From assembly GCA_041859045.1 (NCBI GenBank), contig JBHELB010000013.1:1-39123 (forward strand): 39,123 nt of DNA, written 5' to 3'. The first letter of the stretch is position 1, and each line of letters begins with the position of its first letter. Source of the DNA: JBHELB01 sp041859045. GTDB taxonomy: Bacteria > Hydrogenedentota > Hydrogenedentia > Hydrogenedentales > SLHB01. Position numbers and translations under genes: made by a program. A model generated the notes under the pieces. That model ran no database searches and was not told the origin of the DNA. It worked only from the letters and a program-made list of their open reading frames with translations. Below, piece after piece: positions 8,180 to 16,983 of the stretch.

Positions 8180-9718
8180 CTACTTGCCCAAGCGCGCGAT
8201 CCGCCTTGCGCCAACGACCAAGAGCGCCAAAGCGGTAATGCCAGCCGACACCGGCAACACGGGGACATCGCCGTTGTCGTAAGGGTTGTAACCAAGAGCA
8301 AATTCCGTGCTGTCGGGTACGCCATCATCGTCCGAATCCATATCGAAATAGTCAGGCGTACCATCGCTATCCGTGTCGTCCGCGCCCTCTGTCGCATCAG
8401 GCAACCGGTCGCCGTCGGAATCAGTGTCCATGAAATTCGGCGTGCCGTCGCGGTCCAAGTCGCCGCTGCCTTCATCTTCGTTGGTAATGCCGTCGCCGTC
8501 AGAGTCGTCGCTCGAGGATGCAAGGCCAAACACCGAGCGCGCTACGGAGACCTTGGGAGCTACGCCGCTGTGGCCCACGCATAGCTCCACCCACGTTCCG
8601 TTCGGCGTCGCAAGCAAGCCAAAGGCCCATTGCGAATGCGTTTGGCTGCCCGCAACGGTCTCTGCAGCAGACCAAGTCTGTCCGAGGTCCGTCGAGACAG
8701 AAGCTTTCTGCCATGCGGTGCCACCGCCATCACCGAACAACGCTAGCCATGTTCCAGCCGAATCGGTGGCGATCCTATGCGCGTATTTGTTTTCCATTGG
8801 GCCAGGAATGACTGTTGTTTCCGTCCAGGTAGCCCCGGAATCGGACGAACGACACAAAACGAGTTCACCATGCCTCTCGCAACTCATCGCCCAGTTGCCT
8901 TGCCCATCCGTCGTGAGCTGGGGACAGGTAATATTCTTCCACCCCCACTCTACCTGCCTGGAATAAGCGATGGATACGGGCGCTGTCCACGAAGAACCGC
9001 CATTGCTTGTTCTGGCCGCATATACCCGGGTTACACCGCTGTAAGGCCTGTGCCAAGCGATGATTCCGCGTCCGCTCGAATCACCCGTAGCGCAAGGCTT
9101 AGGGAACGCGCCTTCAACGTCGTAGTAGGTTCCCAAAGTATCCAGCAACTGAGCCGAGTGCCAAGTCGCCCCACCGTCAGAGGATTCTGAGTGATAGAGC
9201 GCAAAGATACTCGATTTTATTGCCCACACATCTTTCACCTGAGATACGATCCAGACGAGTGAGAAACGCCCGGACCCGAGAGACATTATCGCGGGCGAAG
9301 ACGCCGAAAGAGCCCCAGAGGGATAGGACGGTGCCGGAAGAATGCCCACCGTTTGCCATGTTACGGCATTGTCAGCCGAGTGCAACACGTTAAGAGTGCG
9401 GTTTTGTACGAACACCGCCACCCACGCGCCGATTCCATCCGAACACATCGCTACGGAGCCAGGATAGGGGGTGGCCGTCGCCAATTTCACGGGCGTTCCC
9501 CAAGTAGCGGCATTGTCCGTCGAACGGGAAAACCACAAGTTTTCGGCCGAAGACCACGTCACGCCCCAAACCCCGGCGCCGTCGGTCGCCATGGCGGGGG
9601 GTGAGCCGTTGCTTTCCGCGTCAAACGTGTTGACCACATCGAGATTCACCGCCGCGCCCGCGGAGGCGCTCAGCGCCACAAACACGAGAAATATCGCTAA
9701 CAATGGACCAGATTTCAT
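8180..9718 (-). CDS. Secreted Asp-box (BNR, sialidase-like) protein with calcium-binding repeats and C-terminal anchor
   Basis: The ATG at 9718 has a GGAGG site 9 nt upstream and opens a signal peptide (hydrophobic to about residue 23). The 512-residue protein has about six Asp-box motifs of the S-x-D-x-G-x-T-W type (for example SSDGGATW, SSDSGATW, STDLGQTW), which fold as beta-propeller blades in sialidases and other proteins. From about residue 415 there are thrombospondin type-3-like calcium repeats rich in DSDGDG and DxDSDGTPD. The tail is tripartite: LPVSAG, a hydrophobic helix, then the basic end RRIARLGK, resembling exosortase- or rhombosortase-type sorting signals. No Arg triad or RIP motif of true sialidases is obvious, so the role may be binding rather than hydrolysis. 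Confidence 0.8.
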   Translation of the reverse strand: MKSGPLLAIFLVFVALSASAGAAVNLDVVNTFDAESNGSPPAMATDGAGVWGVTWSSAENLWFSRSTDNAATWGTPVKLATATPYPGSVAMCSDGIGAWVAVFVQNRTLNVLHSADNAVTWQTVGILPAPSYPSGALSASSPAIMSLGSGRFSLVWIVSQVKDVWAIKSSIFALYHSESSDGGATWHSAQLLDTLGTYYDVEGAFPKPCATGDSSGRGIIAWHRPYSGVTRVYAARTSNGGSSWTAPVSIAYSRQVEWGWKNITCPQLTTDGQGNWAMSCERHGELVLCRSSDSGATWTETTVIPGPMENKYAHRIATDSAGTWLALFGDGGGTAWQKASVSTDLGQTWSAAETVAGSQTHSQWAFGLLATPNGTWVELCVGHSGVAPKVSVARSVFGLASSSDDSDGDGITNEDEGSGDLDRDGTPNFMDTDSDGDRLPDATEGADDTDSDGTPDYFDMDSDDDGVPDSTEFALGYNPYDNGDVPVLPVSAGITALALLVVGARRIARLGK

Positions 9719-9777
9719 GGCAGTTCGCCTCCAGATAAAGAATTTGGAGCAAGGTCCCAATCCTCACGCTATGTAGG

Positions 9778-9806
9778 ATGATAAGTCAAAGCATGCATGA
9801 AGTCAA
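9778..9806 (-). promoter_or_regulatory. Sigma-70-type promoter of the Asp-box protein gene
   Basis: On the minus strand TTGACT (9806-9801) is followed after exactly 17 nt by TATCAT (9783-9778). The predicted start near 9771 gives a leader of about 53 nt to the ATG at 9718. This is the best -35/-10 pair in the window. A second TTGACT lies inside the spacer. Confidence 0.6.
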
Positions 9807-9929
9807 AACTACAGAAGACCGTAAGCCCATGACCTATCTCACGATTTTCGGACGCAGCAACCCCCAGCTCCTCCGCGTTGGGTTCCGACTGAGTGGCGCA
9901 CATGCGTGTTCATCCTGGCTCGGCCTTTC

Positions 9930-9938
9930 TGCTACAAT
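9930..9938 (+). promoter_or_regulatory. Extended -10 promoter of mtlD
   Basis: TGC-TACAAT matches an extended -10. It lies 57 nt before the ATG at 9996, and no good -35 is seen. The same nine bases occur at 7955-7963 upstream of the duplicated mtlD start, which supports a role in this promoter. Confidence 0.5.
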
Positions 9939-9993
9939 CCCAATCTTTGGGCGGGTTTGAACTGATTCTTGAACGGATTAAGGAATAGAGTCG

Positions 9994-10025
9994 CGATGAA
10001 AGCGGTGCAGTTTGGCGCGGGAAAT
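9994..10025 (+). repeat. Direct repeat, mtlD copy (pairs with 8006-8037)
   Basis: These 32 bases at the start of mtlD are identical to 8006-8037, 1988 nt upstream in the same orientation. The interval holds one complete minus-strand gene with its own promoter. Confidence 0.9.
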
Positions 10026-11171
10026 ATTGGGCGGGGGTTTTTGGGGCAGCTTTTTTTTGAAAGCGGCTATGAGACGACGTTCGTGGATGTGGTGCCGGAG
10101 GTGATTGATGGGCTGAACGCGCGGCATGCGTATCCGTTGCGGATTGTAGAGGAAACGAGCGAGACGCGGATCATAGGCGGGGCGTCCGGGGTATACGCGC
10201 AGGACTTGGACGCGGTGGCCCGGGCGGTGGCGGAGGCGGACTTCGCGGCGACGGCGGTCGGTGTGCCGGTACTGCCCAAGGTGGCCCCGGCGATCGCGGC
10301 CGGATTGGCGCGACGCTTCGAAAATCCGCAGGCCGCGCCGCTGAATTTCATCGTATGCGAGAACATGCTGGACGCCGGGCCCTATCTGCGCGGTCAGGTG
10401 CGCGCGGCGCTTGATGCCCGGTTCCACGCGGTGCTTGAGGAGAAGGTGGGGTTTGTTGAGGCAAGCATCGGGCGAATGGTGCCGGTGATGACAGCCGCGC
10501 AGCGCGCCGAAGACCCGCTGTTGGTGTGCGTCGAGCCGTACTGCGAACTGCCGGTGGATGCGAACGGGTTCAAGGGGCCGATTCCCCCGCTGAATCACAT
10601 GAAGCCGTACGCGAATTTTGGGGCATACGTCGAGCGAAAGTTGTTTGTGCACAACGCGGGCCATGCCGCGACCGCGTACCTGGGGTATTTGCGCGGGCAC
10701 GAGTATATCTGGCAGGCGATCGCGGACCCGCAGGTGCGCGCGGCGGTGGATGCCGCGATTGCGGAGACCCGTGCGGGCCTGGTGGCGAAGCACGGACTGG
10801 ACGCGAAGGCGCTTGAGGACCACTGGGCGGACCTCGTGCATCGGTTTCAGAACAAGGCGCTGGGCGATCAGATCGCTCGCGTGGCCAAGGACCCCGTTCG
10901 CAAGCTGGGACCGCGCGATCGTCTGGTGGGGTCGGCGCAGATGTGCCTTGCGCAGGGAATCGCGCCAAAGGGCGTGGCGTTTGCGGCTGCCGCCGCGATT
11001 TGCTACGATCACCCCGATGATTCGGCGGCGGGCGTCGTGCGGGACCTATACAAGACCAAAGGCGTTCGCGGGGTGCTGACCGAGGTGGGTCAGGTCGCCG
11101 AGGATTCTCCCCTCATTACACTGGTCGAACAAGGGATGCAGCGTCTGCTCGAAGAGGGCTGGGTCCGCTAA
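9996..11171 (+). CDS. mtlD: Mannitol-1-phosphate 5-dehydrogenase
   Basis: The enzyme interconverts mannitol 1-phosphate and fructose 6-phosphate with NAD. The 391-residue protein (E. coli MtlD has 382) starts with the Rossmann motif GAGNIGRGF at residues 7-15. It carries the conserved ERKLFVHNAGHA segment that includes the catalytic Lys and the substrate-binding Asn and His. The ATG at 9996 is preferred over an upstream in-frame start because the family begins MKAVxFGAGNIGRGF and AAGGA lies about 11 nt upstream. No mannitol PTS gene is nearby, so the enzyme may make mannitol or work with another uptake route. The E2 gene follows 15 nt after the stop, so the two are probably cotranscribed. Confidence 0.93.
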   Translation: MKAVQFGAGNIGRGFLGQLFFESGYETTFVDVVPEVIDGLNARHAYPLRIVEETSETRIIGGASGVYAQDLDAVARAVAEADFAATAVGVPVLPKVAPAIAAGLARRFENPQAAPLNFIVCENMLDAGPYLRGQVRAALDARFHAVLEEKVGFVEASIGRMVPVMTAAQRAEDPLLVCVEPYCELPVDANGFKGPIPPLNHMKPYANFGAYVERKLFVHNAGHAATAYLGYLRGHEYIWQAIADPQVRAAVDAAIAETRAGLVAKHGLDAKALEDHWADLVHRFQNKALGDQIARVAKDPVRKLGPRDRLVGSAQMCLAQGIAPKGVAFAAAAAICYDHPDDSAAGVVRDLYKTKGVRGVLTEVGQVAEDSPLITLVEQGMQRLLEEGWVR

Positions 11172-11186
11172 ACACAGGATACGGTC

Positions 11187-12485
11187 GTGCACGAAGTCAA
11201 ATTGCCGCAGCTCGGACAATCGGTCGAAGAAGCCTCCATCATTCAATGGTACAAGCGCGAGGGCGACGCCGTTGCGCTGGGCGAAAATCTGTACTCGATT
11301 CAGACGGACAAAGCGGAGATCGATGTCGAGTCCCCCGCAGCGGGCATTCTGCGTAGGATCGTGGTGGATACCGATATCACGGTGCCCGTTCTGACGGTGG
11401 TGGCGCTTATCGGCACGGCGGACGAGCCGTTGCCTGAACTCGCGGCGCCCAAGGCGCAGACGGCCGCCCCCGTGCCCGCGCCGGCCGCTGCTCCCGCACA
11501 ACCGGCGACGCCGGTCGCGCAGCAGCAGGCGACTCCCGCTTCGACTGGCGGGCACGCCGCTGTATCGCCACGTGCGCGCAAGAAGGCGGCGGAACTCGGG
11601 GTGGACCCTGAGGATGCTGTGGGGAGCGGACCACAGGGGCGCGTGCTTGAGGCGGACGTGTTGGGGCTTCGTCCGGTGAAGGCCACGCCGACGGCCCGCG
11701 CGCTGGCGCAGCTTGAAGGCGTACGCCTGGGGAAAGTCGGGGGGACCGGGCCGCAGGGCAAGGTCATGAAGGCCGATGTCGAGCGCGCAGCGCAGGCACC
11801 CGCCGTGTCCGCGATTGCGCCCGGCGAGGTACGTCGCGTACCGCTGAGCCCCATGCGCCGTATCATTGCCCAGCGCATGTGCGAGAGCGTCTACAGCGCA
11901 CCGCACTACTTCATCACGGTTGAAGTGGATATGGCCGCCGCGAAGGCGTTTCGCGCGGGGTTCACCGAGGCGAAAGTGTCGTTCAACGACCTCGTGTTGC
12001 GCGGTGTGACGTTGGCGCTTCAACAGTGGCCGCAAGTAAACGCGCGGTGGGCAGGCGACGCGATCGAGGAAGTGGGCGACATCAACTTGGGCATGGCGGT
12101 GGCGCTTCCGGCGGGATTGATCGTGCCTGTCGTACGCCGTTGTCAGGACAAGTCGTTGGTGGAGATTTCCCGGGAGTGCCGCGAACTGGCCGAAAAGGCG
12201 CGAACCGGCAAACTCCTGCCCGCCGACTACTCGGAGAACACGTTTACCGTGTCGAATCTCGGCGGATTGGGTGTGGATTCGTTCACTGCGATCATCAATC
12301 AGCCCGACAGCGCAATTCTAGCCGTGGGCCAGATCAAGGACCGGCCTGTCGTGATCGACGGCGGTATCCACATCCGGCCGATCATGAACCTGACGCTTTC
12401 GAGCGACCATCGCGTGATCGACGGCGCGGTGGCGGCGCAGTTCATGAGCACGCTCAAAACGACTCTCGAATCCGCGGAGTTTTAG
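11187..12485 (+). CDS. 2-oxo acid dehydrogenase E2 (dihydrolipoamide acyltransferase) with two subunit-binding domains
   Basis: E2 forms the core of pyruvate or branched-chain 2-oxo acid dehydrogenases. The 432-residue protein starts at a GTG. A lipoyl domain comes first, with the modified Lys expected at residue 42 in TDKAEID. An Ala/Pro linker (about 82-118) follows, then two peripheral subunit-binding domains in tandem: 125-161, with SGPQGRVLEADV, and 163-200, with TGPQGKVMKADV. The catalytic domain runs from about 205 to the end and has the HRVIDG motif (His408, Asp412). Most E2s have one such binding domain. No E1 or E3 gene is adjacent, and mtlD lies just upstream. The substrate cannot be told from sequence alone. 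The stop overlaps the convergent DUF2961 gene by 4 nt. Confidence 0.92.
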   Translation: MHEVKLPQLGQSVEEASIIQWYKREGDAVALGENLYSIQTDKAEIDVESPAAGILRRIVVDTDITVPVLTVVALIGTADEPLPELAAPKAQTAAPVPAPAAAPAQPATPVAQQQATPASTGGHAAVSPRARKKAAELGVDPEDAVGSGPQGRVLEADVLGLRPVKATPTARALAQLEGVRLGKVGGTGPQGKVMKADVERAAQAPAVSAIAPGEVRRVPLSPMRRIIAQRMCESVYSAPHYFITVEVDMAAAKAFRAGFTEAKVSFNDLVLRGVTLALQQWPQVNARWAGDAIEEVGDINLGMAVALPAGLIVPVVRRCQDKSLVEISRECRELAEKARTGKLLPADYSENTFTVSNLGGLGVDSFTAIINQPDSAILAVGQIKDRPVVIDGGIHIRPIMNLTLSSDHRVIDGAVAAQFMSTLKTTLESAEF

Positions 12486-14563
12486 TCCGGGTTCACATAC
12501 GAATACGCCCAGTACGTGTATTCGTCCCAGCGTAGCCCGTCTTTCGCACGCAGCGTCACCGCAATGCGCTCCTTGCCCTGCGTTACTGAGGCCGGGATTT
12601 CGAATTGCGTGTCGCGCCAGGCGTCGCGCGCATGTCCCGCAGGCGCATACCACTCACCGACGCGCGCGCCGTCCACAAGCACCTCAACGCGTTGCGCCGG
12701 GATCAGCACCGGGTCCGGGCGAGCAGGTCCGAGATCTCCCTTCGCGCCAAAGGCGTAGTAAGATCTGCGCACCAGCCGTGCGCCTTGGTTTTGCGGGTCG
12801 AGTTTCACAGTGAAATCACAGTGGCCGCTCCACGATCGACCGGTATCTTTCACGACATGATCGCGATCGCGCGGCTCGCCTGCCGTCGCGGGCAACTGGT
12901 ACGCGCCTTCATACGGCGCGATGCGGCGCTCCTTGCGCGTGTTGCCCGCGCAGGAGTAGTCGTGAGCCTTTTCCGACGCGGCGTCGCCAAGGTCGAGTTC
13001 GTCTGTAAGCAGCAGCGACGGCTCAGGGCGCAGGTAATAGAACGCGGTGGAGGAGTAATGCCCAGGGACGTTGCCCGCCGGGCCATGTTCGAGATCAAAG
13101 CGGAAGGCGCGATGAAATGGCACAACCTCGCCCGCATGGAAGCGATACATCACGCTGTGATCGACCGGTCCCCCGACATGCAGTGGGTAGCCGTGCGTGG
13201 GATAGGCGAACACGCCGTCGTGCTTGAGCAAGTCGTACCAGCCCCAGTTGAAGTATTCCTCGGTGCCCGTGCTGGCCACGAACGGCGTCCGGTTGCCGTC
13301 CACGTAGAATCGCGCGTCGCCCTCGAGATATCCCCGGAACAACTCGGTGTTGTACGGCGAGTCGCGATGGACACTACTCATGGTCACCACACACCCCACG
13401 TAGTGACCGCGACCTGTTATGTCGAGAATGCAGTAGTCCTGCCTGTGGCGCAGGGGCGTCTCCTCGCGGTGCATGGCGAAAAAATATCCTGCAGCGTCGG
13501 GATACGGTTTGTCGTGGTGGTCCACCTCATACGCAAACTCCACCGCTTCGTCATGGGAACGGTTCACGATTTCGATGCGGGCGGATTTCCAGAAGGGCAT
13601 GGGGAAATTGCAGTAGAACCAGCCATCGGTCGACTGGCCGACGTATAGGCTTCGCGGCTTTACTACGCCCGCTACATACCGCTCGGTGTGTTGCCATGCA
13701 GGGTCGGCATGCGCCAGGGCATCAAGCGCGCGCGGACATCCCAACGCAAAAAATGAGCTGAGCGGCGCGTCGATCGCGGGAACAGGATTCTTTTCCCAGT
13801 ACGCGCGCAGTGTGAGACGCGCCGCGGGGTCAAAGGCACCTTCCGCAAATCGTATGCGCAGGCGCACGATCGCCCCCGCCCCTTCAAGGTCGGCCAGAAC
13901 GGCTGCTTTTCCGGGCTCTGCGCGCAGCGAGCCGCGCTCGTGCCGCAACGGAACCGACGGTTCGGGGGGCTGTGCGGGGTTTGACCACCACTTCGCCGCG
14001 CGCGACAAATCCGCAGCGCCGTCGAACGTCTTGACGGCGGTGTCCGCGGGGTATTTGTGCGCGAAGATGTTGTAGAAATGCGGTTTTTCCATCTCGTCGA
14101 TGGTGACCTTGCAGCCGCGCGCGTAGGGGATGGGCACGTAGCTCCACGAAGAACCGTGGGCCGTTTCCTCGTCGCCTACAAAGGGTTTTACAAACGGCGG
14201 CGTATCGCCGGAGTAGATGTCTTGCGCGGGCCAAGCGAAGGTGGCGGTTTTCGCGCCATCTAGGTATACCCGCACGGTGCCTTTGTGACAGATCGTCCGC
14301 AGCACGTAGAGGCACCCCGGGCCTTCCTCGTCGAACAGCACCCACTCCGCGCCGTCGCGATAGAGGAAGGAGTAGCGCGCCTCGAACCCATCGTCGTTGT
14401 CGCCCGTGACGTCATGGCTGTCCGTGCCGACGAGGCTCACGCCGTGCCGGAGCAGCGGCAGTGCCTCAAGATTCTCAAGCGCCGCCGTACCCATCGGCGC
14501 GCTTCCCAGTGCTAATGAAGACATGATCACCCCTCCCCAGATCGCCACACACCATGACAACAT
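12482..14563 (-). CDS. DUF2961 (GH172-like) glycosidase
   Basis: DUF2961 proteins make up glycoside hydrolase family GH172, whose studied members act on alpha-D-fructofuranosides and D-arabinofuranosides. The N-terminal part has NDDGF and DEEGPGCLY, and a GTEEYFNWGWY segment near residue 435 matches the family's conserved GTGTEDYF region that holds a catalytic Glu. A C-terminal beta-sandwich-like extension makes it longer (693 residues) than minimal family members. The start is uncertain. The ATG at 14563 (GGAGAG upstream) gives a hydrophobic signal-like start. A GTG at 14575 is also possible, as is an ATG at 14524 with a very good GGAGG site, which would give a cytoplasmic protein. The gene follows hydE by about 30 nt on the same strand. 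Confidence 0.8.
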   Translation of the reverse strand: MLSWCVAIWGGVIMSSLALGSAPMGTAALENLEALPLLRHGVSLVGTDSHDVTGDNDDGFEARYSFLYRDGAEWVLFDEEGPGCLYVLRTICHKGTVRVYLDGAKTATFAWPAQDIYSGDTPPFVKPFVGDEETAHGSSWSYVPIPYARGCKVTIDEMEKPHFYNIFAHKYPADTAVKTFDGAADLSRAAKWWSNPAQPPEPSVPLRHERGSLRAEPGKAAVLADLEGAGAIVRLRIRFAEGAFDPAARLTLRAYWEKNPVPAIDAPLSSFFALGCPRALDALAHADPAWQHTERYVAGVVKPRSLYVGQSTDGWFYCNFPMPFWKSARIEIVNRSHDEAVEFAYEVDHHDKPYPDAAGYFFAMHREETPLRHRQDYCILDITGRGHYVGCVVTMSSVHRDSPYNTELFRGYLEGDARFYVDGNRTPFVASTGTEEYFNWGWYDLLKHDGVFAYPTHGYPLHVGGPVDHSVMYRFHAGEVVPFHRAFRFDLEHGPAGNVPGHYSSTAFYYLRPEPSLLLTDELDLGDAASEKAHDYSCAGNTRKERRIAPYEGAYQLPATAGEPRDRDHVVKDTGRSWSGHCDFTVKLDPQNQGARLVRRSYYAFGAKGDLGPARPDPVLIPAQRVEVLVDGARVGEWYAPAGHARDAWRDTQFEIPASVTQGKERIAVTLRAKDGLRWDEYTYWAYSYVNPD

Positions 14564-14595
14564 GACACTCTCCACGCGAGAACGGGCCGATGGTC

Positions 14596-15723
14596 CTACG
14601 GCGTTTTCTTAGAACGCTTTTTCGAGGCCGCTGGCTTCGCGTTGTCTTTGCGCTGTCGTCCGCCGGGCCCATGGCCCACTTCACGCCCTATGGAGCGGAT
14701 GCGTGCCTGCAGGCACGTGCGACACTCCCCGGCCGTCTCGTTAATGCATGCCTTTGCGGGATAGATCTCGTAGAGTGCGCGGTATTTCACCGGCGTCAGA
14801 TTGGGCATCACGATATTGGCCCCGCGCATCAATCCCAACTCGCGGCCCCGCGCCTTGTTAACGGTCGCCAGGGCGGTCGTGCTCGGAATGTTGGCGTCGG
14901 GGCACACCAATCGCGCCAACGCGACGGCTTTGTACGTCATCATTTCCGTATTGGGCACTTGCTGGGCGGGATCGATCTCGCGCATCCATTCGCCCGTACC
15001 CAATGGCGTCGAAGGATGTGAGATATACGGCCCTACGCCGATCATGTCGAGGTCAAGGCCGTTAAACGACTCCAGATCGCGAGCAAGGCCCTCATAGGTC
15101 TGCCCTGGAATCCCCACCATGACGCCGCTGCCAATCTCATAGCCCATCGCGCGGAGTTCGGGAAGCATTTCCACGCGCGAACGCGGCGGCGCGGAACCCA
15201 CGGGCGGATGAATAAGGCTATACAATTCCGGGTCGGATGTCTCAAAGCGAAGCAAATACCGGTCCGCGCCTGCCTCGCGCCACAGCGCGAGTTCGTCGTG
15301 TTCCCGCTCGCCGAGACTTAACGTCACAGCCAACTCTGTCTCGGCCTTAATACGCCGCACGACCTGCGCGACCCATCCCGCCGTAAGCCCCGGGTCTTCT
15401 CCGCCTTGCAGCACCACCGTGCCATAGCCGTATGTCTGGGCTTCCTGTGCGCACGCGAGGATTTCGTCCTCGGTCATACGATATCGCTCGAGGTCGCGGT
15501 TTCCCGCGCGCAGACCGCAGTACCCGCACTCACGGCGGCAGTAGTTGGAGATTTCGATCAAGCCGCGCAGATGCACCGCGTCGCCCACGTGCGCCCGGCG
15601 GACTTCATCCGCCCAACTCCACAACTTCTCGAGTGGGCCCGGCCGCGCCTCGCGCAGCCAATACAGAATCGCCGCGCGGTCAAGTACAACAGGATCGGGC
15701 GCTAAGGGGGGCGTATCGCTCAT
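14596..15723 (-). CDS. hydE: [FeFe] hydrogenase H-cluster maturation radical SAM protein HydE
   Basis: HydE is a radical S-adenosylmethionine enzyme that helps build the 2Fe subcluster of [FeFe] hydrogenase. The 375-residue protein has the CxxxCxxC motif at Cys62, Cys66 and Cys69 (YCRRECGYCG), the GGEDPGL segment typical of the family, and a TIM barrel. A second C-terminal cysteine set, C-x7-C-x2-C at 326, 334 and 337, matches the auxiliary cluster site known from Thermotoga HydE. The last 20 residues are lysine-rich and look disordered. The start overlaps the hydF stop by 4 nt (ATGA), showing translational coupling. HydG and the hydrogenase subunits are not in the window. Confidence 0.93.
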   Translation of the reverse strand: MSDTPPLAPDPVVLDRAAILYWLREARPGPLEKLWSWADEVRRAHVGDAVHLRGLIEISNYCRRECGYCGLRAGNRDLERYRMTEDEILACAQEAQTYGYGTVVLQGGEDPGLTAGWVAQVVRRIKAETELAVTLSLGEREHDELALWREAGADRYLLRFETSDPELYSLIHPPVGSAPPRSRVEMLPELRAMGYEIGSGVMVGIPGQTYEGLARDLESFNGLDLDMIGVGPYISHPSTPLGTGEWMREIDPAQQVPNTEMMTYKAVALARLVCPDANIPSTTALATVNKARGRELGLMRGANIVMPNLTPVKYRALYEIYPAKACINETAGECRTCLQARIRSIGREVGHGPGGRQRKDNAKPAASKKRSKKTP

Positions 15724-16970
15724 TCGGACTTCCTTGCTGTGCTGGCGACGGCTTCGCGATAGGCTTCCAACGCCGCGGGGAACGGTTCGAGCGCGCGCTC
15801 AAAGATCCCCAGGCTGTACGCGATAGCCAGGCCGTAGTTGGTGATGGGGAGGCCCGCCTGACGTCCGCGCAAAATGCGGCTGAGCATTTCGCGACGGTTT
15901 ATCGTGCAGCCTCCGCAGTGGATGATGAGCGAATACGGCGATAGATTCGCCGGATAGTCGTGCCCTTGGACGTGGTCAAACTCGAGCTTTCCGCCGACGT
16001 ACTGTTGCAGCCAGCGCGGAATCTTCACGCGGCCGATGTCTTCGGCGATGGGATGATGACTGCACGCCTCCGCGACAAGAATGCGATCGCCCACGCGCAG
16101 TTGCTCGATTGCCGCCGCGCCGAGCACCTGCGTGACAAGATCGCCTCGGAACCGCGAAAAAAGAATGGAGAAACTGGTCATGGGCACGTCGCGTGGAGTG
16201 TCGGCCGCAACTTTGAGAAACGCCTGAGAGTCTGTCACGACCAGACGCGGCGGCTTTTTCAGCGTGTCGAGCGCGCTGCGCAGTTCGCGCTCTTTCACGA
16301 CCATGCAGTACGCGTCGTTGTCCAGCAAGTCGCGGATCGACTGCACCTGCGGCATGATAAGGCGGCCCTTGGGCGCTTCTTTATCGATGGGAACCACCAA
16401 CACCGCCAGTTCGCCCGGGGGCACGAGGTCGGCCAGAATCGACGGCGAGTTAACAAAGTCTTCTGGCGCCGTGTCGAGCAGCGCCTGACGGAAATCCAGA
16501 ATGCCCTGCTGTTGGGCGGCGGCGGTCTGGACAACGGGCGTTCGCTGAGACTTGAATCGCTCTAGTAGCGCTGCGTCGGGCGCGGCCAAGTCAATCTTAT
16601 TGAACACGATGAGCGCGGGCGTCTTGCGCACGGCCAACTCCTCGAGGATGCGTTCCTCGAACTCGCCCCAGCGGCCTGCTTCCGTCACCAACACGCCGAG
16701 ATCTGTCCGGTCAAAGACTTGTCTTGTCTTTTCGATGCGCAATGCGCCCAGCGCGCCTTCGTCGTCGATGCCCGCCGTGTCGATAAACAGCACTGGCCCG
16801 AGCGGCAAGAGTTCCATTGGCTTTTCGACGGGATCGGTAGTGGTTCCGGCGATTTCGGAGACAATGGAAACGTGCTGGCGCGTGATAGCGTTCAGCAAAC
16901 TCGACTTGCCGACGTTGCGTCGGCCGAACAGGCCGATATGCAGTCGGAAAGATTTGGGGGCTTCGCGCAT
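15720..16970 (-). CDS. hydF: [FeFe] hydrogenase maturation GTPase HydF
   Basis: HydF is the scaffold that carries the 2Fe precursor and delivers it to the hydrogenase. The 416-residue protein has an N-terminal GTPase domain: GRRNVGKS at 16-23, DTAG at 64-67, NKID at 124-127. The C-terminal cluster-binding domain has the diagnostic CxH...CxxC pattern: Cys303, His305, then Cys352 and Cys355 in HCGGC. The ATG at 16970 has GGAGG 5 nt upstream. It starts 13 nt after the 4-TM protein gene and overlaps hydE by 4 nt, so all three are probably one transcript. Confidence 0.95.
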   Translation of the reverse strand: MREAPKSFRLHIGLFGRRNVGKSSLLNAITRQHVSIVSEIAGTTTDPVEKPMELLPLGPVLFIDTAGIDDEGALGALRIEKTRQVFDRTDLGVLVTEAGRWGEFEERILEELAVRKTPALIVFNKIDLAAPDAALLERFKSQRTPVVQTAAAQQQGILDFRQALLDTAPEDFVNSPSILADLVPPGELAVLVVPIDKEAPKGRLIMPQVQSIRDLLDNDAYCMVVKERELRSALDTLKKPPRLVVTDSQAFLKVAADTPRDVPMTSFSILFSRFRGDLVTQVLGAAAIEQLRVGDRILVAEACSHHPIAEDIGRVKIPRWLQQYVGGKLEFDHVQGHDYPANLSPYSLIIHCGGCTINRREMLSRILRGRQAGLPITNYGLAIAYSLGIFERALEPFPAALEAYREAVASTARKSE

Positions 16971-16983
16971 ACTGCCTCCGCGC

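Noticed and set aside
8006..10025. Transposon or insertion sequence between the mtlD repeats
   Set aside because: There is no transposase and there are no terminal inverted repeats. The 32-nt repeats are mtlD sequence, far longer than an ordinary target-site duplication.
12605..13648. 347-codon plus-strand frame inside the DUF2961 gene
   Set aside because: Shadow frame. The minus-strand frame has clear DUF2961 motifs.
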